Shown in pieces: positions 9,736 to 19,614 of a stretch of 64,000 nucleotides of DNA. Origin of the DNA: Sphingomonas sp. PsM26 (lineage in GTDB: Bacteria; Pseudomonadota; Alphaproteobacteria; Sphingomonadales; Sphingomonadaceae); contig JARUXA010000021.1 of assembly GCA_030433805.1 (NCBI GenBank), forward strand, positions 1 to 64,000. The letters are read 5' to 3'. Positions within the stretch are counted from its first letter, which is position 1. Each line of letters begins with the position of its first letter. The position numbers and the translations under genes were made by a program. The notes under the pieces were generated by a model. It was not told the origin of the DNA, searched no databases, and saw only the letters and a list, made by a program, of their open reading frames with translations.

Positions 9736-11087
9736 CGTCTTTTCTTATATTTCTTGGGGTTATCGGACATCTCGTTCTGCGCCGCCATCGCGATGTCCTG
9801 CGCGCGGATCCAGTCGGTCGAATTGGGCGGCAAGCCCTGCATCGCGCCCCGCGCGCTATAGGCGGCGGTGCGCTGATCACCGGTCAGGCTTGCCTGTTCG
9901 GCGGTGGCGAGCAGCGCGCGGGTCTGATCGCCCGACGCCTCGTAGACGGTGCCAAGCTGATACCAGGCGAACGGATTGTCGTCATCGCGTGCGACCGCCT
10001 GGCGCAGCACCTTGATCGCTTCGGGATAGTTGGCCTTGTCCTCGGTCGCGATCAGCGCGTGGCCGAAGGTGGTCGCAATCAGCGGGCTGTTGCGCGACTG
10101 GTCGGTCGCCTCACGCAAGGGCACCAACGCCGCCACCGGCTTGCCCGCCTCGAGCAGGATCTGTCCCTGGATCTCGAGGAAATACGGGTCGTGCGGGTAC
10201 GCTTTGATCAGCGCATTCGCCTCGGCATCCGCCTTTTCAGGGTAGCCCGATTTGTGCCACGCATAAGCCCGCGCATAATGCGCATACAGGGTCTGATCCT
10301 GCTCGGGATAGACGTTAAGCGTGGTCTTCGGGTCGGCGACATAACCCAGCAGCTTGGCCTTCACCCGCTTGAACCGCTCCTCGAGTCCGGGATCGGGCTT
10401 GGTGTTGTACGCCGGCGACGATTGCACGTCGGCGGTCAACGCCGAGATGCGGTCGCCCGACAATGGATGGCTCTGCGCAAACGGATCGATGTTCTTCAGG
10501 CCGTACGCATATTCCTCGTTCTGCAACTTCTTGAAGAACGTCAGCATCCCCTTCCCGCTGATCCCGGACTGGCGCAGGAACCGGGCGCCGGTCGCATCCG
10601 CGGTCGATTCCTGCACGCGGGTAAAGGCGAGGAACTTGCCTTGTGCAGCACTGGTGCCCGCGGAGAGGATCCCCGCCCCGGCTTCGGGCGCGCCCGCGGC
10701 GATGGCCGCGACGCCGAGCACCATGCTGAGGATCGAGATGCCCATCGCGGGCTTTGCGCCGCGGTCCATCAGGATGACATGGCCGTCGGCGACGTGGCCG
10801 AGTTCGTGCGCGATCACGCCCTGCACCTGATTGGCGTTGTCGGCGGCGCGGATCAGCCCCGAATGCACGTAGACCGTCTGTCCGCCGGCAGTGAACGCGT
10901 TGATCGAATCGTCGTTGATCAGCACGATCTTGACCGCCGCGGGCGACAGGCCCGCCGCCTTGATCAGCGGGAGCGACATTTCGTTGAACATCGCTTCGGT
11001 TTCGGCATCGCGCAGGATCGATTGCGCGGTTGCCGGTTGTACGAGGAGCAGGAGAGAGGCCGCGAGTCCCGCGATGTACCGCTTCAT
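9732..11087 (-). CDS. M48-family periplasmic metalloprotease with TPR repeats (BepA/YfgC-like)
   Basis: This 451-residue protein has a cleavable signal peptide (residues 1-22, ending ATA-QS). The zinc site is HELGH (H94, E95, H98), with a third ligand at E160 in QESTADATGARF, as in M48 peptidases. A hydrophobic segment follows HELGH. The C-terminal half is made of tetratricopeptide repeats (about 230-430). BepA-type proteins degrade or help fold outer-membrane proteins, LptD in particular. The gene is the first of an operon with the DsbA-like oxidoreductase, which fits a disulphide/outer-membrane quality-control role. Function is by family analogy. Confidence 0.9.
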   Translation of the reverse strand: MKRYIAGLAASLLLLVQPATAQSILRDAETEAMFNEMSLPLIKAAGLSPAAVKIVLINDDSINAFTAGGQTVYVHSGLIRAADNANQVQGVIAHELGHVADGHVILMDRGAKPAMGISILSMVLGVAAIAAGAPEAGAGILSAGTSAAQGKFLAFTRVQESTADATGARFLRQSGISGKGMLTFFKKLQNEEYAYGLKNIDPFAQSHPLSGDRISALTADVQSSPAYNTKPDPGLEERFKRVKAKLLGYVADPKTTLNVYPEQDQTLYAHYARAYAWHKSGYPEKADAEANALIKAYPHDPYFLEIQGQILLEAGKPVAALVPLREATDQSRNSPLIATTFGHALIATEDKANYPEAIKVLRQAVARDDDNPFAWYQLGTVYEASGDQTRALLATAEQASLTGDQRTAAYSARGAMQGLPPNSTDWIRAQDIAMAAQNEMSDNPKKYKKRR

Positions 11088-11169
11088 GGTGCTTCTATCC
11101 CCGAGATTCGCCGTGCGGGCAACCAGGGCTGCGGTGAACGCGCGGGACTGAACCCCGCGTGAAGCGGTG

Positions 11170-11216
11170 CCACGTCCCCCGGCGCCACATCGAGGGACGT
11201 GGGCCGGGGGACGTGG
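11170..11216. terminator. Hairpin downstream of rne
   Basis: Arms CCACGTCCCCCGGC (11170-11183) and its exact complement (11203-11216) surround a 19-nt loop, in the gap between the rne stop and the metalloprotease start. No T-tract follows, so this may be a terminator or a 3' stabilising stem. Confidence 0.5.
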
Positions 11217-11222
11217 ACCGGA

Positions 11223-14135
11223 TCAGGCCCCGAAGGTGCGCTGCCACCAGCCGCGACGCGGCGTACCGGCTTCGCCCGGATCGGGATCGATCGCGGTCGG
11301 CGCAGGCGCCGGCGCGGCACGCTCGCTGTCCGCGACGGGCGCGGCGGCTTCGGGTGCCGGTTCGATCGCCGGGGTCGATTCAACCGCGACGACCGGATCG
11401 ATCGGCGCTTCGGCGGCTACCTCGGCCTTCGCCTTGGGGCGACGGGCGCGCTTGGGCTTGGCGGCAGGCTCTTCGGCAGCGGGCGCGACCGGTGCTTCGA
11501 CCACAGCCTCGGGGGGTGCCTCGGCAGGGGCGTCGGCAACGACCTTCTTGCTGCGGCGACGCTTCGGCTTGGCCTCTGCCTCGGTATCGGCGGCAGGTGC
11601 CTCGACTGGCGCCGGCTCGGCCGGGGCCGCTTCGACCGGAGCAGCCTTCGTCCGCGCCGTCTTGGCAGCCGGAGCGACCGCTGCGTCGTCCTTGCGCGCC
11701 TTGGGGCGACGACGGCCCTTCTTGGGCGCATCCGCTTCCACCGGGGCTTCCACGGCAGCTTCGTCGCTGACCTCGGACGGAGCCTCGGCTTCGGTCAAGG
11801 CGACCATGGTCTCGACGTCCACCGCAGGCAGGTCCGCCGCGATGATCAGGCCAGGTGCTTCGCCACCGGCGTCGTCCGTTGCCGGCTCGGCCGTGGTCTG
11901 CTCGCCCTCGGCGCGACGTCCGCCGCGACGACCGCGACGACCGCGACGGCGCTTGCCGCCCTCACCCGTTGCTTCGCCTTCGGCAACCGCTGCGATGTCC
12001 TCGGCTCCGGCATCCACATCATCCGCAGCCACGAGGTCTGCAGGAGCGAGTTCGTCGCCGAGCAGTTCGGCAACGTCCGACACTTCCGTGCCTTCATCGC
12101 CGACGTCCTCGCCAGCTTCGATCGCGCCTTCGCCCTCACCCTCGGGACGGTTGCGACCGCGACGACCGCGACGGCGGCGACGGCGGCGCGAGCCGCTGTC
12201 GTCGTCGCCCGCACGCTCGGCGCGCTCGGGACGCTCGCGCGGTTCGCGGACGGCCTTGGGCTCTTCCTCTTCCTCGACGAGGTCGTCGATTTCGTCCTCA
12301 ACCTCTTCCTCGATGAAATCTTCCTCGATTTCCTCGATCGGCGCGTCGAAGCGCGGCGTGTAGGCGGGCGGCGGTCCGGAGACCTCGACCGACATGCGCG
12401 CGCCTTCCTGCTCGCCGTCGGGCGAGACTTCGATCATCACGCCGTAACGTTCCTCGATCTCGGCGAGTTCGGCGCGCTTGCGGTTGAGCAGGTAGAAAGC
12501 GGCTTCCTGGCTCGCGCGCAGCAGAAGCTGCGACCCGCGACCCTGCGCAGCTTCGTCCTCGAGCAAACGCAGCGCCGACAGGCCCGACGACGAGGCGGTA
12601 CGGACAAAGCCCGAGCCTTCGCAATGCGGGCACGGACGCGTCGATGCTTCGAGCACGCCGGTGCGCAGGCGCTGGCGGCTCATTTCCATCAGCCCGAACG
12701 ACGAGATGCGACCGATCTGAATGCGTGCCCGATCGTTCTTAAGCGCTTCCTTCATCGCCTTCTCGACCTTGCGGACGTTCGAGCCGTTATCCATGTCGAT
12801 GAAGTCGATCACGACGAGACCCGCCATGTCGCGCAGCCGCAACTGGCGCGCGATCTCGGCAGCGGCCTCGAGGTTGGTCGCGGTTGCGGTCTGCTCGATC
12901 GAATGCTCGCGGGTCGAACGGCCGGAGTTGATGTCGATCGACACCAACGCCTCGGTCGGGTTGATGACCAGATAGCCGCCTGACTTGAGCTGGACCACCG
13001 GGTGATACATCGCGGAGAGCTGCTCCTCGACGCCCGCACGCTGAAACAGTGGCACCGGGTCGCTGTAATGCTTCACCTTGCGCGCATGGCTTGGCATCAG
13101 CAGCCGCATGAAATCCTTGGCGTGCTGATAGCCCTCGGTGCCCTCGACGATGACCTCGTCGATTTCGCGATTGTAGATGTCGCGGATCGCGCGCTTCATC
13201 AGGTCGCTGTCGCCGTACACCAGCGCCGGCGCGGACGAGGAGAGCGTCGCCTCGCGGATCCCGTCCCACAGCCGGGCGAGATAATCGAAGTCGCGCTTGA
13301 TCTCCTGGCGGGTGCGCTGGAGCCCTGCGGTGCGCACGATGCAGCCCATCGACGGGGGCAGCTTCATGTCCGCCATGATCGACTTCAGACGCTTGCGATC
13401 GCCCGCGTTCGAAATTTTGCGGCTGATCCCGCCGCCATGCGACGTGTTGGGCATCAGCACGCAATAGCGACCCGCCAGCGACAGGTACGTCGTCAGCGCA
13501 GCACCCTTGTTGCCGCGTTCTTCCTTGACGACCTGGACCAGCAGCACCTGGCGGCGACGGATGACGTCCTGGATCTTGTAGCGATGGCGCAAATTGGTGC
13601 GACGCTCGCGCAGATCGTCGGCGGCATCGTCCGAGGCCGAGCGCTTGCGACGGCGACGACCGCGGCCTTCGCCGGGGTTTTCGCCTTCGGACGCGACTTC
13701 GCGGTCGGGGACGATCTCGTCCGCGTCATGCCCGCCGTCATCCTCGTAGCGCTCGATCGATTCCTCGTCGGGCTCGAACCCGTCGTCTTCCATCTCCAGA
13801 TCGTCGTCGGCGTCCTGCTGGGCGCGCAAGGCAGCTTCTTCAGCGGCATGCTCGGCCTCTTCGCGCAGGAGCGCGTCGCGGTCTTCCTTCGGGATCTGGT
13901 AATAGTCGGGGTGGATTTCGCTGAAAGCGAGGAAGCCGTGGCGGTTGCCACCGTAATCGATGAACGCCGCTTGGAGCGACGGCTCGACGCGCGTCACCTT
14001 GGCGAGATAGATATTCCCCTTGAGCTGCTTGCGCTCAGCGGATTCGAAATCAAACTCTTCGATCCGGTTTCCCTTGACGACGGCAACACGGGTTTCTTCC
14101 CGGTGCCGTGCGTCGATCAGCATACGCGTGGTCAT
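11223..14135 (-). CDS. rne: Ribonuclease E
   Basis: This 970-residue endoribonuclease initiates mRNA decay and rRNA/tRNA processing and scaffolds the degradosome. It has the N-terminal RNase E/G fold with an S1 domain (from about residue 36). The S1 region is split by a long acidic/basic insertion (about 85-170), as in other alphaproteobacterial RNase E. The DNase-I-like catalytic part carries VSIDINSGR and VVIDFIDMDN, and the Zn-link is CPHCEGSG. The last 350 or so residues are disordered, Ala/Pro/Glu-rich, with several Arg/Lys-rich blocks that would bind RNA and degradosome partners. The start MTTRMLIDA is preceded by GGAG at a good distance. The long leader upstream suggests autoregulation. 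Confidence 0.96.
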   Translation of the reverse strand: MTTRMLIDARHREETRVAVVKGNRIEEFDFESAERKQLKGNIYLAKVTRVEPSLQAAFIDYGGNRHGFLAFSEIHPDYYQIPKEDRDALLREEAEHAAEEAALRAQQDADDDLEMEDDGFEPDEESIERYEDDGGHDADEIVPDREVASEGENPGEGRGRRRRKRSASDDAADDLRERRTNLRHRYKIQDVIRRRQVLLVQVVKEERGNKGAALTTYLSLAGRYCVLMPNTSHGGGISRKISNAGDRKRLKSIMADMKLPPSMGCIVRTAGLQRTRQEIKRDFDYLARLWDGIREATLSSSAPALVYGDSDLMKRAIRDIYNREIDEVIVEGTEGYQHAKDFMRLLMPSHARKVKHYSDPVPLFQRAGVEEQLSAMYHPVVQLKSGGYLVINPTEALVSIDINSGRSTREHSIEQTATATNLEAAAEIARQLRLRDMAGLVVIDFIDMDNGSNVRKVEKAMKEALKNDRARIQIGRISSFGLMEMSRQRLRTGVLEASTRPCPHCEGSGFVRTASSSGLSALRLLEDEAAQGRGSQLLLRASQEAAFYLLNRKRAELAEIEERYGVMIEVSPDGEQEGARMSVEVSGPPPAYTPRFDAPIEEIEEDFIEEEVEDEIDDLVEEEEEPKAVREPRERPERAERAGDDDSGSRRRRRRRGRRGRNRPEGEGEGAIEAGEDVGDEGTEVSDVAELLGDELAPADLVAADDVDAGAEDIAAVAEGEATGEGGKRRRGRRGRRGGRRAEGEQTTAEPATDDAGGEAPGLIIAADLPAVDVETMVALTEAEAPSEVSDEAAVEAPVEADAPKKGRRRPKARKDDAAVAPAAKTARTKAAPVEAAPAEPAPVEAPAADTEAEAKPKRRRSKKVVADAPAEAPPEAVVEAPVAPAAEEPAAKPKRARRPKAKAEVAAEAPIDPVVAVESTPAIEPAPEAAAPVADSERAAPAPAPTAIDPDPGEAGTPRRGWWQRTFGA

Positions 14136-14595
14136 TTAATTGTCTCCGGACACGCGGCCGGCTGCGCCATGGCGCTGGCCGCGCGAAATAAAGGTACGCG
14201 GAACGAGGGGCGGTAACGCCGCCGGATTCGCTCGCGCGGTGGGTTGCTAAAATCGCCTCTGTTCGCTCTGCACGCCCGGCCTTCCGGCCCTGGGCATCCC
14301 GCGCAGTCGCGTTCCCGCCGGTAGCAACCGGGGGAAACGAGAAACGGGAACCATGCATCATGCGAACGTCAACCTGGATAGGCCGCGGCCAGAGAACACC
14401 GGGGCGGCCGAGTGGACCTGTCGCCTCCGTAACTTGGGTAACGATCAGGTACTGGTTATTGCCTAGCACCGACCTGCGCGCGCAGCAACCGGCACGTGAA
14501 GCGACGATATCGGGTAATTCTATGGTTGGACGACACGTTAACGTTTCTGCGCTATCGTCTGCGAGATGTTCATCGGGGGTTCCGGGAAAGTGTGC
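14136..14595. other. Gene-free divergent region: rne leader and amidase promoter region
   Basis: About 460 bases without a credible gene. Next to the rne start is a strong stem (CGCGGCC at 14153-14159 with GGCCGCG at 14177-14183) holding the 12-bp palindrome GCGCCATGGCGC. Further upstream are nested hairpins at 14311-14351 (GTTCCCG/CGGGAAC enclosing CCGGT-AGCA-ACCGG) and a GGCC-TTCC-GGCC stem near 14277-14290. This resembles a structured 5' UTR of the kind through which RNase E controls its own mRNA. No clear -35/-10 pair was identified. Confidence 0.5.
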
Positions 14596-15585
14596 ATGGT
14601 GCGCTGGATGCAGGTGTTTTCTGCCATTTTTGCGTCGATCCGTGCCCGGTTTGCACCCGCCTGCGACCGTAATAGCCCTGTTCGTAGCGCGATTGCCGCC
14701 GGTTTGGCGCTGACAATAGCATCCCTGACGACGACCCCTGCGGTTGCCGAAAGGATCGTACAGGATCCAGATCGTGTCGCGACCAGCGCGATCAAGATGG
14801 CGTCGCCCAAAAAGCCCCCGGCCCGCCAACCCGCCGCGGTGCCCGCAAGCCAGCGTCACGGACGGTTGCCGCGGATCTATGGGGATGACGACCGCCGTCC
14901 GCTGGTCGTGATCGATGCGGGCCACGGCGGGGTCGACCCCGGTGCGATCTCGCCGATCGACGGGCGACGCGAGAAGGACGTGACGCTGAAGATAGCGCGC
15001 GCGATCCGCGACGAACTGGTCCGCGCGGGGCGCGTGCGCGTCGCGTTGACGCGCGAGGACGACCGCTTCCTGATCCTGCGCCAGCGGTACGGGATCGCCC
15101 GTCGGCTCGGCGGAGCATTGTTCATCTCGATCCATTGCGACAGCGTCGGCTCAGGCGCAGCCACGGGGGCGTCGGTCTACACGCTGTCCGAGGTCGCCTC
15201 CGACCGCGAGTCCGCACGGCTGGCGGCGCGTGAGAACAAGTCGGACATCATCGCGGGCGTCAATCTCGCATCGACCAACGCCGACATCTCCTCGATCCTG
15301 ATCGACCTGACGCAGCGCGAGACGATGAACGCGTCGGCAGGGTTCGCACGGCTGCTCGGGCGCGAAGCGCGCGACCGCGTGCCGCTCAAGCCCAATTTCC
15401 ACCGCATGGCATCGCTGATGGTCCTGAAAGCACCCGACATGCCGTCGGTGCTGTTCGAGACCGGCTATATTTCCAACCCCGCCGACGCCGAGTTCATCGA
15501 CAGCGAGGACGGCCGCCGCCGCATCGCGCAAAGCGTCGAGCGCGCGGTCGAAGTGCATTTCGCGCGGCGCATGGCAAACCGCTGA
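14596..15585 (+). CDS. N-acetylmuramoyl-L-alanine amidase (Amidase_3)
   Basis: This 329-residue periplasmic zinc amidase cleaves the bond between MurNAc and the stem peptide, usually during daughter-cell separation. A signal peptide ends near TPAVAE. The Amidase_3 domain starts at PLVVIDAGHGG; zinc ligands are the His of DAGHGG, the Glu of RREKD and the His of SIHCDS, with the catalytic Glu in LFETGYIS. No AMIN domain is present. A start ten codons upstream (14566) is possible; the chosen ATG has GGGAAAG in front of it. The gene is followed closely by PBP1A, a sensible peptidoglycan pairing. Confidence 0.92.
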   Translation: MVRWMQVFSAIFASIRARFAPACDRNSPVRSAIAAGLALTIASLTTTPAVAERIVQDPDRVATSAIKMASPKKPPARQPAAVPASQRHGRLPRIYGDDDRRPLVVIDAGHGGVDPGAISPIDGRREKDVTLKIARAIRDELVRAGRVRVALTREDDRFLILRQRYGIARRLGGALFISIHCDSVGSGAATGASVYTLSEVASDRESARLAARENKSDIIAGVNLASTNADISSILIDLTQRETMNASAGFARLLGREARDRVPLKPNFHRMASLMVLKAPDMPSVLFETGYISNPADAEFIDSEDGRRRIAQSVERAVEVHFARRMANR

Positions 15586-15682
15586 AACCAGCGACACGAC
15601 GCCGTGCGATGCGACGGCCCCGGCACCGCGCGGGATAAGGCGGCTGGCAAGCGACGCGAAAGTTGCTAGAGCCTCGTGGCTT

Positions 15683-18217
15683 ATGGCCGAGCCCAACTCC
15701 ACCGTGACATTCCGTATTCGTCGGGAAGACGGGAGCTCCGAAGGCTTTCTCCGCCGTGCCTGGGGGCGCTGGTGGGTCAAGACGCTGGCGGTTCTCGCGC
15801 TGCTGGGCGCGATCGGCGCCGGGATCGGCTGGTATGTCTTCGCTTCCGACCTGCCTTCGGTCGACAAATTGCGCACGTATGAGCCCCCTTTGCCGACCAA
15901 CGTGCGCGGAACCGACGGAACGCCGATCTACACCTACGCCCGCGAGCGCCGCGTCGAGCTGAGCTACGGCGAATATCCGCCGATGCTCGTCCGTGCGTTT
16001 CTCGCCGCCGAGGACAAGTCCTTCTTCGAACATCACGGTGTCGATTATCTCGGCATTGCCGGCGCGGCCTTTCGCAATCTGAGCACGGGGCGGCGTCCGG
16101 CGGGCGCATCGACCATCACGCAACAGGTCGCGAAAAACCTGCTGATCGGCAATGCGCCCAATTACAGCCGCAAGATCAAGGAAGCGATCCTCGCGTACAA
16201 GATCGAGGGGACGCTGACCAAGAAGCAGATCCTCGAACTGTACCTCAACCAGATCGCGCTGGGGCGCAACGCGTTCGGCGTGGCGGCGGCGAGCTATGCC
16301 TATTTCGGCAAGGATCTGAACAAGCTCGATCTCGCGCAGATTGCGTATCTGGCGATCCTGCCCAAGGGGCCGGCGAATTACGATCCTGTCCGCCATACCC
16401 AGCGCGCGCTCGACCGGCGCGCCTATGTGCTGCGCGAGATGCTCAAGAACGGGTTCATCACGCAAAGCCAGCACGATGCTGCGATGGCGGAGCCGCTCGG
16501 GACGGTGCCGCGTCAGACGCCCAAGCGCGAGACGGCGGGCGCAGGCTATTTCGTCGAGGAAGTCCGTCGCCAGTTGATGGGCAAGTTCGGCGAGGATGCG
16601 CTCACCGGGCCGTACAGCATCTACGCGGGCGGACTGTGGGTCCGGACTTCGCTCGACCCGAAGATCCAGGATTATGCGCAGACCGCGCTGCGCGAGGGGT
16701 TGCTGCGGTTCGACCGTGGACGGGGATGGTCCGGGCGGATCGACCATGCCGACATCGACGGCGACGCGTGGCAGAGCGCGTTCCTCAACAAGAACATCGG
16801 GCTCGATTACGACGACTGGCGCGCCGCGATCGTGATCGATCTGGACACCAGCCGTGCGACGCTCGGGTTCGGCGACGGCACGACCGGTGAAATGCCCCGT
16901 TCCGCCGCACAGACCCCGGTCCGCGGCAAGAGCGGCACCGCTTATGCAGCGCTCAAGGTCGGCGACATCATCGCGGTTGCCCCCGAAGGCGGCAACTTCG
17001 CGTTGCGGTCGGTGCCCAAGATCTCGGGCGCGTTCGTCGTCGAGGAACCGCAGACCGGCCGCGTGCTGGCGATGCAGGGCGGGTTCGACTCGCGGCTCCA
17101 GGCGTTCAATCGCGCTACCCAGGCGCAGCGCCAGCCGGGTTCGACGATCAAGCCGATCGTCTATGCCGCCGCGCTGGAAGGCGGCATGACGCCGGCCTCG
17201 ATCATCGTCGACGGGCCGTTCTGCGTCTATCAGGGTGCACGCCTCGGGCAGAAGTGCTTCCGCAACTTCGGCAACATGCGGGGTGCCGGACCGCACACGA
17301 TGCGCTGGGGTGTCGAGCAATCGCGCAACCTGATGACGGTGCGCACCGCGGCCACCACCGGAATGCCGCGGATCGTGTCGCTGATGGACCGGATTGGCGT
17401 CGGCAAATACCCGCCCTATCTGTCCTATGCGCTCGGCGCGGGCGAGACGACCGTGTCGCGGATGGTCAACGCCTATGCGATCCTGGCGAACCGGGGGCAG
17501 TCGCATCCCGCGTCGCTCGTCGATTTCGTCCAGGACCGCCATGGCAAGGTGATCTGGCCGGAGAACTGGCGCGCGTGCGACCGTTGCAACGCGGCCAACT
17601 GGAACGGCAAGGCGATGCCGCGTCCGGTCGTCCGCGGGAAGCAGATCCTCAGCGCGATGAGCGCCTATCAGATGATCCACATCGCCGAGGGCGTGATCCA
17701 GCGCGGCACCGCGACCGTGCTGCGTGATCTCGACCGGCCGATGTTCGGCAAGACGGGTACGAACTCGGGGCCGACCGACGTGTGGTTCATCGGGGGCACG
17801 CCGCAGATGATCGGCGGGCTGTACATCGGGTATGACCAGCCGCATTCGCTGGGTGGTGCGGCGCAGGGCGGCACGGTCGCCGCGCCGATCTTCAAGGCGT
17901 TCGCGGTCAAGGCGTATGAGGGTCTGCCCAAGATTCCGTTCCGCGCCCCCGCGGGGATCCGCATGGTCCGGATCGATCGCGGGAGCGGGCGCCCGGTGTT
18001 CGGCGCGTGGCCGACCGACGACCCCAAGGCCCCCGTCATCTGGGAAGCGTTCAAGCCCGAGAGCGAGCCGCGTCGCGTTATCCATCGCGACATGACCGCG
18101 CCCGATCCCGCCGCAGCGGCCGCCGCAGCCGCCGCGAAGGCGCGGGCGGCAAGCGAGGCCCAGAAGGAGACACGCAAGGACAGCGATTTCTTGCAAAGAC
18201 AGGGTGGTATTTACTAG
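15683..18217 (+). CDS. mrcA: Penicillin-binding protein 1A (bifunctional class A PBP)
   Basis: This 844-residue inner-membrane protein polymerises and cross-links peptidoglycan. One transmembrane helix (about 32-52) is followed by a glycosyltransferase-51 domain with the catalytic EDKSFFEHHGVD and the motif GASTITQQ, an OB-like insert, and a transpeptidase domain with STIK (active Ser in QPGSTIKP), SRN and KTGT motifs. An Ala-rich tail precedes the C-terminus. It is 98 bases downstream of the amidase, same strand, probably one transcription unit. Confidence 0.96.
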   Translation: MAEPNSTVTFRIRREDGSSEGFLRRAWGRWWVKTLAVLALLGAIGAGIGWYVFASDLPSVDKLRTYEPPLPTNVRGTDGTPIYTYARERRVELSYGEYPPMLVRAFLAAEDKSFFEHHGVDYLGIAGAAFRNLSTGRRPAGASTITQQVAKNLLIGNAPNYSRKIKEAILAYKIEGTLTKKQILELYLNQIALGRNAFGVAAASYAYFGKDLNKLDLAQIAYLAILPKGPANYDPVRHTQRALDRRAYVLREMLKNGFITQSQHDAAMAEPLGTVPRQTPKRETAGAGYFVEEVRRQLMGKFGEDALTGPYSIYAGGLWVRTSLDPKIQDYAQTALREGLLRFDRGRGWSGRIDHADIDGDAWQSAFLNKNIGLDYDDWRAAIVIDLDTSRATLGFGDGTTGEMPRSAAQTPVRGKSGTAYAALKVGDIIAVAPEGGNFALRSVPKISGAFVVEEPQTGRVLAMQGGFDSRLQAFNRATQAQRQPGSTIKPIVYAAALEGGMTPASIIVDGPFCVYQGARLGQKCFRNFGNMRGAGPHTMRWGVEQSRNLMTVRTAATTGMPRIVSLMDRIGVGKYPPYLSYALGAGETTVSRMVNAYAILANRGQSHPASLVDFVQDRHGKVIWPENWRACDRCNAANWNGKAMPRPVVRGKQILSAMSAYQMIHIAEGVIQRGTATVLRDLDRPMFGKTGTNSGPTDVWFIGGTPQMIGGLYIGYDQPHSLGGAAQGGTVAAPIFKAFAVKAYEGLPKIPFRAPAGIRMVRIDRGSGRPVFGAWPTDDPKAPVIWEAFKPESEPRRVIHRDMTAPDPAAAAAAAAAKARAASEAQKETRKDSDFLQRQGGIY

Positions 18218-18237
18218 CACCACCTGCGGCCCATATA

Positions 18238-18316
18238 CGTCATCCCTGCGCCGGCGAGGGATCCATTCCCTCAACGCGTTGGAGATGATGGATTCCCGTC
18301 CCCCTCGGGAATGACG
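18238..18316. repeat. Imperfect palindromic (REP-like) element
   Basis: Ends CGTCATCCC (18238) and GGGAATGACG (18316) face each other, with internal GGGATCCATT and GGATTCCC segments also opposed. It fills most of the gap between the PBP1A stop and prfB. It is a different family from the 104-bp element seen elsewhere in the window. Confidence 0.6.
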
Positions 18317-18343
18317 AAACGATGTTTTCTGGAAGGTTTTCCC

Positions 18344-19471
18344 ATGCGCGCTGAAGCGCAGGCTCATATCGACTCGATCAAGGACGCGCTCGCGCTGCTC
18401 CGCCGGTTCCTCGACTGGGACCGCGCGCTGCGTCGGCTCGACGAGCTCAACGCACGCGTCGAGGACCAGGCCTTGTGGAACGATCCCAAGGCCGCGCAGG
18501 CGGTGATGCGCGAACGGCGGCGTCTCGACGAGGCGATTACCGCGACGCGCGCGATCGAGAGCGAACTCAACGACACCGCCGAACTGATCGAGATGGCCGA
18601 AGTCGAGGGTGACACCGAGATGGAGAGCGAGGGCGTCGCCGCGCTCGCCGATCTTGCGCGCCGCGCGGACACCGACAAGGTCAAGGCGCTGCTCGCGGGC
18701 GAAGCCGATGGCAACGACACCTACATTGAAGTCAATGCGGGCGCCGGCGGGACCGAGAGCCAGGACTGGGCGGGGATGCTCAGCCGGATGTACTCGCGAT
18801 GGGGTGAACGCCACGGATTGAAGGTCGAGCTGATCGACCAGCATTCGGGCGAACAGGCCGGGATCAAGTCCGCGACGCTGCTGCTCAAGGGCGAGAACGC
18901 CTATGGCTATGCCAAGACCGAAAGCGGCGTCCACCGCCTCGTCCGCATCAGCCCGTATGACAGCGCGGCACGTCGCCATACCTCGTTCGCGAGCGTGTGG
19001 GTGTATCCGGTCGTCGATGACAATATCGAGGTCGAGTATAACGAGAGCGACCTGCGGATCGACACGTACCGCGCGTCGGGTGCTGGCGGGCAGCACATCA
19101 ACACGACCGATTCGGCGGTGCGCATCACGCATATCCCGACCGGGATCGTGGTGCAGTGCCAGAACCAGCGGTCGCAGCACAAGAACAAGGCCGAGGCGTA
19201 CAACCAGCTCCGCGCGCGGTTGTACGAGCGCGAACTCGCGATCCGCGAAGCCGCCGCCAATGCCGAGAATGCGGGCAAGACCGACATCGGCTGGGGCCAC
19301 CAGATCCGCTCCTATGTCCTCCAGCCGTATCAGATGGTGAAGGATTTGCGCACGGGCGTCACCTCGTCGAGCCCGTCGGACGTGCTCGACGGCGATCTCG
19401 ATGCGTTCATGGCGGCGGCGCTATCGCAGCGTGTCACCGGCGAGACGGTCGAGGTCGAGGACGTCGAATAG
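18344..19471 (+). CDS. prfB: Peptide chain release factor 2
   Basis: This 375-residue factor terminates translation at UGA and UAA. It carries the peptidyl-hydrolysis motif [10 protein letters not shown] and, in the stop-codon recognition loop, [14 protein letters not shown], where SPY stands in for the canonical SPF tripeptide. The frame is continuous from the N-terminus, so there is no programmed +1 frameshift of the kind found in E. coli prfB. The start at 18344 (MRAEAQAH) fits the family; an ATG at 18311 lies in the upstream repeat. Length matches RF2. Confidence 0.96.
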   Translation: MRAEAQAHIDSIKDALALLRRFLDWDRALRRLDELNARVEDQALWNDPKAAQAVMRERRRLDEAITATRAIESELNDTAELIEMAEVEGDTEMESEGVAALADLARRADTDKVKALLAGEADGNDTYIEVNAGAGGTESQDWAGMLSRMYSRWGERHGLKVELIDQHSGEQAGIKSATLLLKGENAYGYAKTESGVHRLVRISPYDSAARRHTSFASVWVYPVVDDNIEVEYNESDLRIDTYRASGAGGQHINTTDSAVRITHIPTGIVVQCQNQRSQHKNKAEAYNQLRARLYERELAIREAAANAENAGKTDIGWGHQIRSYVLQPYQMVKDLRTGVTSSSPSDVLDGDLDAFMAAALSQRVTGETVEVEDVE

Positions 19472-19504
19472 TGGGGGACAGACGTCCGGCACCGGGTGCT
19501 ACCG

Positions 19505-19609
19505 CTTCCCCGGCGAAGGCTGGGGCGCAGTTCCGCTGGCCGGGGCAAGCGAAAGCTGCGCCCGGTCAACGGGCGGTCCACGACCGGGCCCCGGCCTTCG
19601 CCGGGGAAG
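19505..19609. repeat. Palindromic element A, copy 2 (intergenic)
   Basis: Inverted arms (left from 19505, right GGCCCCGGCCTTCGCCGGGG ending at 19609) enclose a variable core. The right arm ends five bases before the ATG of the next gene, so its terminal GGGGAAG is in Shine-Dalgarno position. The left arm has a T for C change relative to the other copies. Confidence 0.88.
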
Positions 19610-19614
19610 TGCGA

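Noticed and set aside
11199-12983. Long plus-strand open frame across the rne 3' half
   Set aside because: Antisense to the repetitive acidic/basic C-terminal region of RNase E, with no recognisable protein features.
18344-18420. Programmed +1 frameshift in prfB
   Set aside because: The RF2 frame is continuous from the ATG at 18344, with no internal TGA near the N-terminus.
15494-19300. A very long open frame (over 1,200 codons) on the minus strand
   Set aside because: It lies antisense to PBP1A and RF2, has Arg/His-rich low-quality composition and no domain; it is a product of high GC content.
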